Below, piece after piece: positions 1 through 8,671 of a stretch of DNA of 64,000 nt (position 1 is the stretch's first letter; each line of letters starts with the position of its first letter). Under the pieces are notes generated by a model, which searched no databases, was not told the DNA's origin, and worked only from the letters and a program-made list of their open reading frames with translations. The DNA is taken from NCBI RefSeq assembly GCF_021431965.1, contig NZ_CP090370.1, positions 2,790,001-2,854,000 of the forward strand. The letters run 5' to 3'. The DNA is from Erythrobacter sp. SDW2. GTDB lineage: Bacteria; Pseudomonadota; Alphaproteobacteria; Sphingomonadales; Sphingomonadaceae. The position numbers were made by a program, and so were the translations under genes.

Positions 1-606
1 ACAAGGGATGATGCGGCTATCGCGCCAATTGTCTTCATGCTGGAGATCGGTCTTGGCCAGCGCTCCGATCAGGCTGTCATCACCGATCAGGTCTTCGGGC
101 AAACGCAATCCACTGCCGCGCAGGCGGGCGACGAAATCGCCACTCAGTGCATAGAGATCGCCGAACATGCCATGCTGCTCGACAATGCTGCGCTGGTAGG
201 CCCGCGCCTGGCGGCCGTTGGCGGGCAAGCCCGAGGCCGCGTTGGCTCCCGGCGTGGCGAGGCCTTCGATCAGCGCTTCGATCGAGCCGGGAAGCACTTG
301 CGCATCGCCATCGACGAAGATGAAGGCATCGCCCCCGACCCCGGGCGTGTCGAACATGATGCGGTTCCAGCTGCGTGCCTTGCCACCCTGCTGCCAGTCA
401 TGCACTCTCGCCCCCGCAAAGCCACGGGCAATCTCCGCCGTGCGGTCGGTTGAGCCATTGACCACCACATGCACGGCCATGCCGGGCTCGGTGCAAGGAA
501 GGCTGGCAAGGCAGGCGCCGATCCGCGCTTGCTCGTTGTGTGCCATTACCACCACGCAGGCGCGCGGCTTTTCGGCGAGAGCAGGATCACGCGGTTGGTC
601 GGTCAC
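1..606 (-). CDS. Family 2 glycosyltransferase (partial, C-terminus beyond the window)
   Basis: The reverse strand is open from a GTG at 606 to base 1, 202 codons without a stop. The translation begins VTDQPRDPALAEKPR and then shows the GT-A nucleotide-binding start (ACVVVMAHNEQARIGACLASL), VVVNGSTDRTAEIARGF, a lysine-containing AGARVHDWQQGGKARSWN, and the metal-binding D-x-D as VDGDAQVLPGS. This pattern is typical of GT2 enzymes, which transfer a sugar from a nucleotide-sugar to a polysaccharide or lipid acceptor at the membrane. The acceptor cannot be told. The only start before the conserved block is the GTG, with a weak AAGGGC ahead of it. The gene is divergent from the aspartic protease gene. 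Confidence 0.75.
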   Translation of the reverse strand, partial: MTDQPRDPALAEKPRACVVVMAHNEQARIGACLASLPCTEPGMAVHVVVNGSTDRTAEIARGFAGARVHDWQQGGKARSWNRIMFDTPGVGGDAFIFVDGDAQVLPGSIEALIEGLATPGANAASGLPANGRQARAYQRSIVEQHGMFGDLYALSGDFVARLRGSGLRLPEDLIGDDSLIGALAKTDLQHEDNWRDSRIIPC

Positions 607-757
607 TCGGCGCCCTTACTCGATTCCCGCTGGAGCGAATATCGGATTAACCTTCCATGGTGTCACGAAATGTATCGGTTTGGTCCGCCGCGACGAAAGT
701 GATATTCTCGGGATCATGCGACGGCCACCACGGCAGGCCGCGCGGGAGAGGAACGCA

Positions 758-1732
758 ATGCGCAAACGGCTCCTTGGATGTGCAACCCTGTTGGCAGTCG
801 CTCCGCTCATGGCTGCAAACAGCGGGAATTTCCCGCCGGCTGCAGAAGCGCCCGCAACCGAAGTCGTCGCTCCTGACGTCTTGCAGGCCGAGCGCGATCG
901 CTACGAGCGTCTGACCGTGCCCGTCACCATCGACGGAAATGGGCCGTTTCGTTTCATGGTCGATACCGGTTCGCAGGCAACGGTTGTCAGCCGGACGCTA
1001 TCCGAGCAGCTCCAGCTGCCGCCCCTGGGCAAGGCCACGCTGGTGGCGATGGGCAGCCGGCGCCAGGTCGACATGGTCCAGCTCGACGGGCTCGAATTCG
1101 CCGGGCGGCTGTTCGACAATCTCGAGGCTCCGCTGCTGGAAGCCTACAATGTCGGTGCCGATGGTATCCTGGGCCTCAACTCGCTGCAGGATATGCGCGT
1201 GCTGATCGATTTCAAGGAAGACCGGCTGACGGTCGCCGATGCGGATTCGCTGGGTGGCAATCGCGGGTATCAAATCGTGGTCCGCGCCCGGCGGCGGTTG
1301 GGCCAGATGATCATCACCAATGCCAAGATCGATGGCGTCAAGGTCGCGGTCATCATCGACACCGGGGCGCAGAACACGGTCGGAAACATGGCGCTCAAGA
1401 GTAAGCTGCGGGCAAGGGGCGACGTGCTGGTCCAGTCGACCGACGTTAACGGGGTCAAGCTCTACGGCAACCTGGGGTACGCCAAAGAGATGACCATTGG
1501 CGGGCTGACCATGGCAGGAATACCGATCACCTTTGCCGACAGTCCGGCGTTCGAAGCGCTTGAGCTGGAAGACAAGCCGACGCTGATCATGGGTATGCGC
1601 AATCTGCAGAATTTCGAGCGGGTCGCGATCGATTTTTCGACCGGCCAGGTGCTGTTCGATTTGCCTTCGGGCTCGCACACCACACTGCCTTATCAGCGGC
1701 AGTTCTTCCCCACGCGCATTCCGGGGCAATAG
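758..1732 (+). CDS. Exported retropepsin-like aspartic protease with two DTG motifs
   Basis: 324 residues. The ATG at 758 follows GGAGAGGAA; the frame is open further upstream but has no comparable ribosome site. Residues 1-20 form a signal peptide (MRKRLLGCATLLAVAPLMAA), so the protein is probably periplasmic. Two aspartyl protease motifs are present, MVDTGSQATVV with Asp69 and VIIDTGAQNTV with Asp201. Each is followed by a hydrophobic-hydrophobic-Gly segment (GILGLNSL, LIMGMRNL). Two lobes in one chain suggest an intramolecular pseudodimer of the clan AA fold (Asp_protease_2 type) rather than a retroviral-style homodimer. The substrate is unknown. It reads alone, with the ABC exporter gene 45 bases downstream. 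Confidence 0.8.
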   Translation: MRKRLLGCATLLAVAPLMAANSGNFPPAAEAPATEVVAPDVLQAERDRYERLTVPVTIDGNGPFRFMVDTGSQATVVSRTLSEQLQLPPLGKATLVAMGSRRQVDMVQLDGLEFAGRLFDNLEAPLLEAYNVGADGILGLNSLQDMRVLIDFKEDRLTVADADSLGGNRGYQIVVRARRRLGQMIITNAKIDGVKVAVIIDTGAQNTVGNMALKSKLRARGDVLVQSTDVNGVKLYGNLGYAKEMTIGGLTMAGIPITFADSPAFEALELEDKPTLIMGMRNLQNFERVAIDFSTGQVLFDLPSGSHTTLPYQRQFFPTRIPGQ

Positions 1733-1777
1733 TGTGGCCATTGCGCCGGTGGGCGCAAGCGCCCATCTTGCGCGGCA

Positions 1778-3610
1778 ATGGCGCACCCGCTTCCCACATC
1801 CGACGATAAAGATCCGAGCCCCGGCGATGTCGATGGCTGGGGCACGATGCGCCGTTTCATCCCCTACCTCTGGTCCGAGGGTCGATCTGACCTGAAGCTG
1901 CGTATCGTGGGTGCGTTGGCGCTCGTGCTGCTGACGAAGGGCATCATCCTCGCGACCCCGCTCGCCATGAAGCGGGTGGTCGACACCATGGCTTCGCAAG
2001 GCGACGCGCTGCTGTGGGTGGCGCTAAGCTTCGTCATTGCCTTCACCGCCGGGCGTTTCCTCGGCGGGGCCTTCGACCAGGTCCGCAATATCGTGTTCGA
2101 GCGGGTCGGGCAGGAAGCGACACAGAACCTAGCCGAGGACACCTTCCAGCGGCTGCACAATCTGTCGCTCCGCTTCCACCTTTCGCGCCGCACGGGCGAG
2201 GTAACCAAGATCATCGAGCGCGGAACCAAGAGCATCGACACCATGCTCTATTTCCTGCTGTTCAACATCGTCCCGACGATCATCGAGCTGATCGCGCTGG
2301 GAGTGATCTTCTACACGCTGTTCGGGTTCGAGCTGGTGCTGGCGACCGCGCTGACGGTGGTGGTCTATATCGCCCTGACGCGCTGGATCACCGAATGGCG
2401 CACCGCGCTGCGCAAACGGATGAACGATCTCGACGGCACGGCGCTGGCCCGCGCGGTCGATTCGCTGCTCAATTACGAGACGGTCAAATACTTCGGCGCC
2501 GAGCGGCGCGAGCAGGAACGCTATTCGCAAAGCGCGAAGGCCTACGCCGAAGCCGCCATCAAGTCGGAGAACTCGCTCGGCTTGCTCAACATGACGCAGA
2601 GTTTCGTCATGAACGCGCTGATGCTGTTTGCGCTGGGTTTCACGGTCTACCAGTGGAGCCTCGGCAAGCTGACCGTCGGCGACCTGGTGGCGGTGCAGAC
2701 CTATCTCACCCAGCTGTTCCGTCCGCTCGACATGCTCGGCTTCGTCTACCGCACGATCCGGCAGGGGCTGATCGACATGGCGGCCATGTTCCGCCTGATG
2801 GATACCGCGGTCGAAGTCGAGGACGTGCCCGGCGCCCCCGCCCTCATCGCCAGCCCCCCGACCATCGCCTTCGAGGACGTGGTGTTCGGTTACGATCCTG
2901 ATCGCACCATCCTCCACGGGCTCAGCTTCGAAGTGCCCGCCGGGGCGCGGGTCGCCATCGTCGGGCCGAGCGGCGCGGGCAAAAGCACCATCGGACGGCT
3001 GCTGTTCCGGTTCTATGACCCGCAGGCCGGGCGCATCCTGATCGCCGGGCAGGATATCGCCAAGGTGACCCAGGAATCCCTGCGCGAGGCAATCGGGATT
3101 GTCCCGCAGGACAGCGTGCTGTTCAACGATACGCTGGGCTACAACATCGCCTACGGCCGGGACGGCGCCAGCCATGACGACGTCGTCGCCGCCGCCCGCG
3201 ATGCCGCGATCCTGCCTTTCATCGAGAAGCTGCCCGAGGGCTTCGAAACCCAGGTCGGCGAGCGCGGGCTGAAGCTCTCAGGGGGCGAGAAGCAGCGCGT
3301 CGCCATTGCCCGCACCCTGCTCAAGAACCCGCCGATCCTGCTGTTCGACGAGGCCACCAGCGCGCTCGATTCGCGCACCGAGCAGGATATCCTCGCCACG
3401 TTGCAACGTGTCAGCCGCGACCGGACGACGCTCGCCATCGCGCACCGGCTATCGACGATTGCCGATGCCGATACGATCCTGGTGCTCAACGAAGGGCGGC
3501 TGGAGGAACAGGGCCGCCACGCCGACCTGCTGCGTAAGGGCGGGCTCTATGCCGAAATGTGGGCGCGCCAGCAGGCCGAAGGCGACACGCTGGTGGAAGC
3601 GGCGGAGTAG
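1778..3610 (+). CDS. Atm1/HMT-type ABC exporter, fused permease and ATPase
   Basis: 610 residues with an N-terminal six-helix membrane domain (about residues 25-330) and a C-terminal ATPase domain. Walker A is GPSGAGKSTIGRL, the signature is LSGGEKQRVAIA, Walker B is ILLFDEATSALD, and the H-loop is AIAHRLSTI. The N-terminal region (TKGIILATPLAMKRVVD) and overall length fit the Atm1/HMT1 subfamily, which exports glutathione-bound sulfur or metal conjugates across the inner membrane. That substrate is known for the family and not visible here. It works as a homodimer. Its stop abuts the stop of the convergent GFA gene with no spacer. Confidence 0.87.
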   Translation: MAHPLPTSDDKDPSPGDVDGWGTMRRFIPYLWSEGRSDLKLRIVGALALVLLTKGIILATPLAMKRVVDTMASQGDALLWVALSFVIAFTAGRFLGGAFDQVRNIVFERVGQEATQNLAEDTFQRLHNLSLRFHLSRRTGEVTKIIERGTKSIDTMLYFLLFNIVPTIIELIALGVIFYTLFGFELVLATALTVVVYIALTRWITEWRTALRKRMNDLDGTALARAVDSLLNYETVKYFGAERREQERYSQSAKAYAEAAIKSENSLGLLNMTQSFVMNALMLFALGFTVYQWSLGKLTVGDLVAVQTYLTQLFRPLDMLGFVYRTIRQGLIDMAAMFRLMDTAVEVEDVPGAPALIASPPTIAFEDVVFGYDPDRTILHGLSFEVPAGARVAIVGPSGAGKSTIGRLLFRFYDPQAGRILIAGQDIAKVTQESLREAIGIVPQDSVLFNDTLGYNIAYGRDGASHDDVVAAARDAAILPFIEKLPEGFETQVGERGLKLSGGEKQRVAIARTLLKNPPILLFDEATSALDSRTEQDILATLQRVSRDRTTLAIAHRLSTIADADTILVLNEGRLEEQGRHADLLRKGGLYAEMWARQQAEGDTLVEAAE

Positions 3611-4012
3611 CTATCCGCTCGACGGGAATCGCTGGAATTGCGGTAAGGCGTGAAGGGTTGCCTCCCACTCGAGCGCATCGGCCATCTGGACGTGCTTGTC
3701 CGGCGGGTAAGATTCGGGCTCGTCGAGCGTGGCGGTCTGGATATCGACGGCACCGGGCGAGACGTTCTCGCTGACATACCAGAGCCCGGTGCCGCACCGG
3801 TCGCAGAAGTAGCGTTCGACATCGGGGGACGAGCGGTAAAGCGCGGGCTCACCCTGTTCGATGGCGAAATCGTCCGCCGCCACCCCGATCCACGCGACCC
3901 CGGTCGCGCCGGCGCAGCGGCGGCAATCCTCGCAGTGGCAGACCGACGAATGCCGCACCCCGCCCTGGAACTGGTACACGACCGCGCCGCAATGGCACCT
4001 GCCTGTGGGCAT
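3611..4012 (-). CDS. GFA-family zinc protein (glutathione-dependent formaldehyde-activating fold)
   Basis: 133 residues, the full length of a GFA domain. Zinc-binding cysteines appear as GRCHCGAV near residue 7, CHCEDCRRC near residues 26-34, and YFCDRCGTG near residue 70. The conserved tail includes the P-x-x-x-F-like PQFQRF. The family includes a glutathione-formaldehyde adduct-forming enzyme (Gfa), but most members, probably this one, have no proven substrate. It is the last gene of the leftward run hslV-hslU-ACT protein-GFA, 18 bases after the ACT gene, and may be cotranscribed. Confidence 0.8.
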   Translation of the reverse strand: MPTGRCHCGAVVYQFQGGVRHSSVCHCEDCRRCAGATGVAWIGVAADDFAIEQGEPALYRSSPDVERYFCDRCGTGLWYVSENVSPGAVDIQTATLDEPESYPPDKHVQMADALEWEATLHALPQFQRFPSSG

Positions 4013-4030
4013 TTCCTGTCCTCCACGCTG

Positions 4031-4438
4031 TCAGCGCAGAGAATGCTGCAATTCCTTGAGCAAGGCCAGCGCTTCGTCGGCCCGATCGGCCGGAACGAAG
4101 GCATGATCGTGGCGCAGCGCCGCGACCATGTTGCAGGCGATTCCGGCCCCTGCCAGCGCGCCGGAAACGGCCGCGGTCAGGCCGACGCCGTCGAGCGCGG
4201 AATGCACCCGCAAGGTGATGCGCGCATAGGGATCGGCCTCGATCTCGTTGGCGAGCGCGACCTCGTGAGGGACAATCAGCGACAGCCCCTCCTCCTCGCG
4301 GAAGGTGGCGAGCGCGTGGCCCATCAGCTGGAACACCACCTCGGGGTCCTCGCCACCGACGAAGCTCCAGAGCCGAGAATCGAGCACCGGGTCCATTCCG
4401 GCGATCATCGCAGCGGTATCGGCGACCGGTTCGCTCAC
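4031..4438 (-). CDS. ACT domain-containing protein
   Basis: 135 residues. The first 60 ([19 protein letters not shown]) resemble the ACT_7-type domain, and the second half ([23 protein letters not shown]) has the beta-alpha-beta layout of an ACT ligand-binding fold. Such small proteins bind amino acids or similar ligands, but no function is established. The start codon overlaps the hslU stop by four bases, so it is translationally coupled to the protease ATPase. Whether it modulates HslUV or merely shares the transcript cannot be told. Confidence 0.72.
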   Translation of the reverse strand: MSEPVADTAAMIAGMDPVLDSRLWSFVGGEDPEVVFQLMGHALATFREEEGLSLIVPHEVALANEIEADPYARITLRVHSALDGVGLTAAVSGALAGAGIACNMVAALRHDHAFVPADRADEALALLKELQHSLR

Positions 4439-5736
4439 AGGATATACTTCGACAGGTCGGTGTCCTGCGCAAGGCCCGCCAGCCGCTCCTTCACGTAAGC
4501 GGCATCGATGACGATGGTCTCGCCCTGGTGATCCTCGGCCTCGAAGCTCAGTTCCTCGAGCAGGCGCTCCATCACGGTCTGCAGGCGGCGGGCACCGATG
4601 TTCTCGACGCTTTCGTTGACCTGCGCGGCAATGGTCGCGACCTCGCGGATGGCGTCTTCGGTAATCTCCACCGTGACGTTCTCCGTCCCCAACAGCGCGC
4701 CGTACTGCTCGACCAGGTTGGCGCGGGTCTCGCTGAGGATGCGAACGAAGTCCTCCACCTCGAGCGCGCGCAGTTCGACCCGGATCGGCAGGCGGCCTTG
4801 CAGTTCCGGCAGCATGTCGCTCGGCTTCGAAACATGGAACGCGCCGCTGGCGATGAACAGCACGTGATCGGTCTTCATCGGGCCGTATTTGGTCGCCACC
4901 GTGGTCCCTTCGATCAGCGGCAGCAAGTCACGCTGTACGCCTTCGCGGCTGACGGAGCCGCCGCGCACATCGCTGACCGCGATCTTGTCGATCTCGTCGA
5001 GGAAGACGATCCCGTTGGTCTCGGCATTTTCCAGCGCGACCCGGGCGACATCGTCCTGGTCCATGCGCTTCTCGGCTTCCTCGTCCACGAGGCGATCCCA
5101 TGCATCGGGGACCTTGAGCTTGCGCCGCTTCTTGGGCGGGCCGCCAAACGCCTTGCCCATCATTTCCGACAGGTTGATCATGGTCGCCCCGCCGCCCATA
5201 CCGGGGATGTCCATCTGCATATTGCCGACTTCGGCAACTTCTACCTCGACCTCGACATCGTTCATGGCGTTCTGGACGATCCGCTCACGGAAGCTTTCGC
5301 GGGTCGCCTCGCTCGCGTTTTCGCCCACGAGGGCATTGAGCAAGCGGTCCATCGCCGCCTTGCTCGCTGCATCGCGCACCGCCTCGCGGCGGCGGTCCTT
5401 CTCCAGCCGGATCGCTTCTTCGACCAGGTCGCGGGCGATCTGCTCGACATCGCGGCCGACATAGCCGACCTCGGTGAACTTGGTCGCCTCGACCTTGACG
5501 AAGGGCGCGTCGGCCAGCTTGGCCAGTCGCCTGCTGATCTCGGTCTTGCCGCAACCGGTCGGCCCGATCATCAGGATGTTCTTGGGAGTGACCTCGTCGC
5601 GCAGTTCGACGCCGAGCTGCATCCGCCGCCAGCGATTGCGCAGCGCCACGGCAACAGCACGCTTGGCGTCGCGCTGGCCGATGATATGCTCGTCGAGAGC
5701 GGCAACGATGGCTTTGGGGGTAAGTGCTTCGGTCAT
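4435..5736 (-). CDS. hslU: ATP-dependent protease ATPase subunit HslU
   Basis: 433 residues. HslU is the AAA+ unfoldase ring that feeds proteins into the HslV peptidase in the cytoplasm. Walker A is [10 protein letters not shown] with Lys64, followed by the pore loop GYVGRD and Walker [12 protein letters not shown]. The inserted I-domain lies about residues 110-230. The protein ends in the family-typical DLSKYIL tail that docks into HslV and activates it. It is second in an operon after hslV, from which it is separated by 94 bases holding a palindromic repeat. Confidence 0.97.
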   Translation of the reverse strand: MTEALTPKAIVAALDEHIIGQRDAKRAVAVALRNRWRRMQLGVELRDEVTPKNILMIGPTGCGKTEISRRLAKLADAPFVKVEATKFTEVGYVGRDVEQIARDLVEEAIRLEKDRRREAVRDAASKAAMDRLLNALVGENASEATRESFRERIVQNAMNDVEVEVEVAEVGNMQMDIPGMGGGATMINLSEMMGKAFGGPPKKRRKLKVPDAWDRLVDEEAEKRMDQDDVARVALENAETNGIVFLDEIDKIAVSDVRGGSVSREGVQRDLLPLIEGTTVATKYGPMKTDHVLFIASGAFHVSKPSDMLPELQGRLPIRVELRALEVEDFVRILSETRANLVEQYGALLGTENVTVEITEDAIREVATIAAQVNESVENIGARRLQTVMERLLEELSFEAEDHQGETIVIDAAYVKERLAGLAQDTDLSKYIL

Positions 5737-5752
5737 ATGAAGAAGTACAATT

Positions 5753-5822
5753 CCGTTCGGTTCGAGCGAAGTCGAGAACCCTGCGCTTGCCGTGTCTCGA
5801 CTTCGCTCGACACGAACGGGTT
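5753..5822. repeat. REP-like inverted repeat between hslV and hslU
   Basis: The arms read CCGTTCGGTTCGAGCGAAGT on the left and, reversed and complemented, the matching CGAGCGAAGTCGAGACACGG from the right. A loop of about 15 bases (around CCCTGCGCTTGCC) lies between them. The outer ends CCGTTCG and CGAACGG also pair. Elements with a TCGACTTCGCTCGA core are frequent in intergenic regions of sphingomonads. Inside an operon it could act as an mRNA stabiliser or a partial attenuator between hslV and hslU. Confidence 0.75.
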
Positions 5823-5830
5823 TGGGGAGG

Positions 5831-6388
5831 CTACACGACTTCTAACGTCACCTGGTCATTGGTGAAAACGCAGATATCCGCCGCCACGGCCATGGCCTTG
5901 CGCGCTATCTGTTCGGCATCGGTTTCATAGTCCGCCAGGGCCTTGGCCGCAGCGAGCGCATAGTTGCCGCCGCTGCCGATCGCGGCAATCCCGCCTTCGG
6001 GTTCCAGCACGTCGCCATTGCCGGTCAGCACCAGCAGCACATCCTTGTCCGCGACGATCATCAGCGCTTCGAGGTTGCGGAGATACTTGTCGGTGCGCCA
6101 GTCCTTTGCCAGCTCCACCGCGGCCCGCATCAGCTGTCCATTGTACTGGTCGAGCTTCTTCTCGAGCCGTTCGAACAGGGTAAAGGCATCCGCCGTCGCG
6201 CCGGCGAACCCGGCGACAACCTTGCCGTCACCGATCCGCCTGACCTTGCGGGCATTGGGCTTCATCACCGTGTTGCCCATCGAGACCTGACCATCGCCCG
6301 CGACGACAGTCTTGTCGCCGCACTTGACGCCGATGATGGTGGTGCCGTGCCAGGGCGTCAGCCCGTGCGCATTGGGAGTATTGTCCAT
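5831..6388 (-). CDS. hslV: ATP-dependent protease peptidase subunit HslV
   Basis: 185 residues. HslV is the threonine peptidase that forms the dodecameric chamber of HslUV. The catalytic N-terminus is exposed after removal of about 15 residues, as seen in [13 protein letters not shown], where Thr16 becomes the nucleophile. The block [22 protein letters not shown] and the C-terminal ICVFTNDQ segment (VTLEVV end) are family-typical. It is the promoter-proximal gene of the run hslV-hslU-ACT-GFA. Heat-shock control is expected from the family, but I did not identify a sigma-32 promoter. Confidence 0.97.
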   Translation of the reverse strand: MDNTPNAHGLTPWHGTTIIGVKCGDKTVVAGDGQVSMGNTVMKPNARKVRRIGDGKVVAGFAGATADAFTLFERLEKKLDQYNGQLMRAAVELAKDWRTDKYLRNLEALMIVADKDVLLVLTGNGDVLEPEGGIAAIGSGGNYALAAAKALADYETDAEQIARKAMAVAADICVFTNDQVTLEVV

Positions 6389-6442
6389 GCCGCGCGATAT
6401 GGGGCGCGGATATGGCGGGTCAAGTGAGCCCGGCCGGAAGCG

Positions 6443-6907
6443 TCAGCCGCCGCCCGGTGCCCCGGCACCGGGTGCACCAACGGTGCCGATGTTGCCGAAC
6501 AGGTCTTCCAGGAAGCTGCGCTCGCGGCCCAGCGTCGGGGTTTTGTCGCCATCGGGCGAAAGATAGACCACCTGGTCGATCCCCGTGGTATCGGCAGCGA
6601 TAACATTGCCCGCGGCATCGAACTTCACCGCCAGCACCTGATGGGTCTGGATCTTGGTCCGCACGAACGGCCTGCGGCCGGTCACGCTTGACACATAGTA
6701 CCAGGTCGGCTCGCCGAACTGACTGGTGAAGGTCGGACGGCCCAGCGTCGCTTCGACGGACTGCTGGTTGTCGATACCCGGCTGGACCGAATTGACCAGC
6801 AGCTGGTCGACGACATAGCCTTGGCTTTCGCGGATCGTGCCGCAACCGCTGGACGCAAATGCCAGCGAAAGCACCAGCGCCGCGCCTGCAACCTTGCCAA
6901 GAACCAT
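6443..6907 (-). CDS. bamE: BamE-like outer membrane lipoprotein (SmpA/OmlA domain)
   Basis: 154 residues from the ATG at 6907, preceded by AAGGAAGG; the frame extends upstream, but without a ribosome site. A signal peptide ends in a lipobox (ASSGC, Cys about 22). The SmpA/OmlA fold follows (VDQLLVNSVQPGIDNQQSVEATLGRPT, FGEPTWYYVSS). BamE assists assembly of beta-barrel proteins as part of the BAM complex at the outer membrane. The C-terminal 40 residues are Gly/Pro/Ala-rich and not part of the fold. Divergent from the UQCC gene. Confidence 0.82.
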   Translation of the reverse strand: MVLGKVAGAALVLSLAFASSGCGTIRESQGYVVDQLLVNSVQPGIDNQQSVEATLGRPTFTSQFGEPTWYYVSSVTGRRPFVRTKIQTHQVLAVKFDAAGNVIAADTTGIDQVVYLSPDGDKTPTLGRERSFLEDLFGNIGTVGAPGAGAPGGG

Positions 6908-7103
6908 CGAAAACCTTCCTTCGTATTCGCTTGGGAGCCAGCGCCTCTTTCGCTGCGCGGCGCTTTCCCTATATCGGCGGCAAGCCTTAGGGCGAAGCGC
7001 GGCGCACTGCAACGCCGCATCACCGATTGGCTGTGCGTGAGGTGTGCTTGCGCAGCGCGGCTTGAATTGTCGCTGAACGCAAGCGTCTGGATAGAGGGAT
7101 ACG

Positions 7104-7622
7104 ATGAAGCTGCTGAGCCGCCTGTTCCACCGCGAGCCCGACCCGAAAGAGGCGCTGCGCCCGTTGTGGCACGAGCTGGTCAAGGTCGCCCGCAGCCGCG
7201 AACTCTATGCCGAATGCGGCGTGGCCGACACGCTGGACGGACGGTTCGACATGCTTTCGACCGTGCTGGCGGTGGCGATGCTGCGGATGGAACGCGATGT
7301 CGAGACCCTGCCAGCGTCCGCCCGGCTGACCGAACTGTTCGTGGACGATATGGACGGCCAGCTGCGCGAGGCGGGCATCGGTGATCCGACCGTGGGCAAG
7401 CAGCTCGGCAAGCTGGTCAGCGCCCTGGGCGGCCGCTGCGGCGCGCTGCGCGAAGGGCTGGCGCAGGACGACGACGCGGCGCTGGTGGCGGCGATCGAGC
7501 GCAATGTTTCCTTCCGCGAAGGCGGTTCGGCTGCCTGTGTCGCGCCCAGGCTGCGCCGCTTTGCGGCAAGCCTCGATGCGCTCGACTACGAGCAATTACT
7601 GGCTGCGGAGCTGCGCCTGTGA
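7104..7622 (+). CDS. Ubiquinol-cytochrome c chaperone family protein (CBP3/UQCC1-like)
   Basis: 172 residues. The conserved start LFHREPDPKEALRPLWHELVKVARSRELYAECGVADTLDGRFDML matches the ubiquinol-cyt_C_chap family. In mitochondria this family helps cytochrome b synthesis and bc1 complex assembly, and the bacterial role is inferred. No signal peptide or membrane helix is seen. The stop overlaps the GTG start of the DUF177 gene by three bases, so the two are cotranslated, a pairing common in alphaproteobacteria. Confidence 0.8.
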   Translation: MKLLSRLFHREPDPKEALRPLWHELVKVARSRELYAECGVADTLDGRFDMLSTVLAVAMLRMERDVETLPASARLTELFVDDMDGQLREAGIGDPTVGKQLGKLVSALGGRCGALREGLAQDDDAALVAAIERNVSFREGGSAACVAPRLRRFAASLDALDYEQLLAAELRL

Positions 7623-8143
7623 GCGCGGCCGAACTGAGCCGCCCGATCAAGCTGCGGGCGATCAAGAATGATACCGTTCTGGTCGAAGCGGACGAAACCG
7701 AACGCGCAGCGCTGGCCACCCGGCTCGGCCTCACCAGCATCGAGTCGCTCCGGTCCGAAGTCACGCTCGATCCCGACGGGGCCAAGGTCGCTGCCACTGG
7801 CTGGCTTCACGCCGAGCTGACGCAGGCCTGCGCCATATCGTTCGAAGACTTCCCCGTCACCATAAACGAACCGCTGGCGTTGGTATTCGTCCCCGCGCAG
7901 GCCGAGACCGCCCCGGCCTATGACGAGGAAATCGAACTGGGGGCCGAAGATCTCGACCAGATCGAATATGAAGGGGACAGCTTCGACCTCGGCGAAGCAA
8001 TCGCACAAAGCCTCGCGCTGGCGATCGATCCCTATGCCGAAGGACCGAACGCCGATGCCACGCGCGCCAGGGCCGGGATCATCACCGACGATACGCCAGG
8101 GGGGCCGCTGGCCGATGCGCTGGCGGCGTTGAAGAAGAACTGA
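7619..8143 (+). CDS. DUF177 (YceD) domain protein
   Basis: 174 residues starting at a GTG that overlaps the previous stop. The core LTQACAISFEDFPVTINEPL and the acidic DLGEAIAQSLALAIDPYAEGP segment mark DUF177. In many bacteria the family lies next to rpmF and is tied to 23S rRNA accumulation. Here rpmF does not follow; the convergent ssb gene does. One of the four zinc-like cysteines sometimes found in the family is visible (Cys about 64) and the others are absent. Its last base is adjacent to the last base of ssb. Confidence 0.8.
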   Translation: MSAAELSRPIKLRAIKNDTVLVEADETERAALATRLGLTSIESLRSEVTLDPDGAKVAATGWLHAELTQACAISFEDFPVTINEPLALVFVPAQAETAPAYDEEIELGAEDLDQIEYEGDSFDLGEAIAQSLALAIDPYAEGPNADATRARAGIITDDTPGGPLADALAALKKN

Positions 8144-8656
8144 TCAGAACGGAATATCGTCGTCGAGATCGTCGTAGTTCGAGCCGCCGCCCGAACCGCC
8201 CGAACCGCCACCACCCTGGTTCCAGCCGCCGCCCTGGTCGCCGCCGCTGTAGTTGCCGCTGCCACCGCCGCCCGAGCGCTGGTAACCGCCACCACCGCCG
8301 CCCTGCGCTCCGTCCAGCATGGTCAGCGTGCCGTTCATGCCGCGTAGCACCACTTCGGTGGTGTAGCGGTCCTGACCGTTCTGGTCCTGCCATTTGCGGG
8401 TCTGCAGCTGGCCTTCGACATACACCTTGCTGCCCTTCTTGAGGAAACGTTCGACCACACCGACGAGACCTTCCGAGAAGATCGCGACGCTGTGCCACTC
8501 GGTCCGCTCCTGCCGCTCGCCGGTGTTGCGATCCTTCCACGTCTCGCTGGTGGCGATGCGCAGGTTGGCGACCTTGCCGCCGTTCTGGAAGCTGCGGATT
8601 TCCGGGTCGGCACCCAGGTTTCCGATCAGCATGACTTTGTTCAGAGACCCGGCCAT
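8144..8656 (-). CDS. ssb: Single-stranded DNA-binding protein
   Basis: 170 residues. The OB-fold occupies residues 1-112 ([53 protein letters not shown]). A Gly/Ser-rich linker with repeated GGGG runs covers residues 115-160, and the acidic tip DDDIPF at the end recruits replication and repair proteins. It binds single-stranded DNA as a tetramer in replication, recombination and repair. Monocistronic, convergent with DUF177; feoB ends 15 bases upstream of its start. Confidence 0.97.
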   Translation of the reverse strand: MAGSLNKVMLIGNLGADPEIRSFQNGGKVANLRIATSETWKDRNTGERQERTEWHSVAIFSEGLVGVVERFLKKGSKVYVEGQLQTRKWQDQNGQDRYTTEVVLRGMNGTLTMLDGAQGGGGGGYQRSGGGGSGNYSGGDQGGGWNQGGGGSGGSGGGSNYDDLDDDIPF

Positions 8657-8671
8657 CGATATTCCTTCGCG

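Noticed and set aside
218-757. 180-codon N-terminal extension of the aspartic protease
   Set aside because: It overlaps the divergent glycosyltransferase gene and would bury the signal peptide. The ATG at 758 follows GGAGAGGAA.
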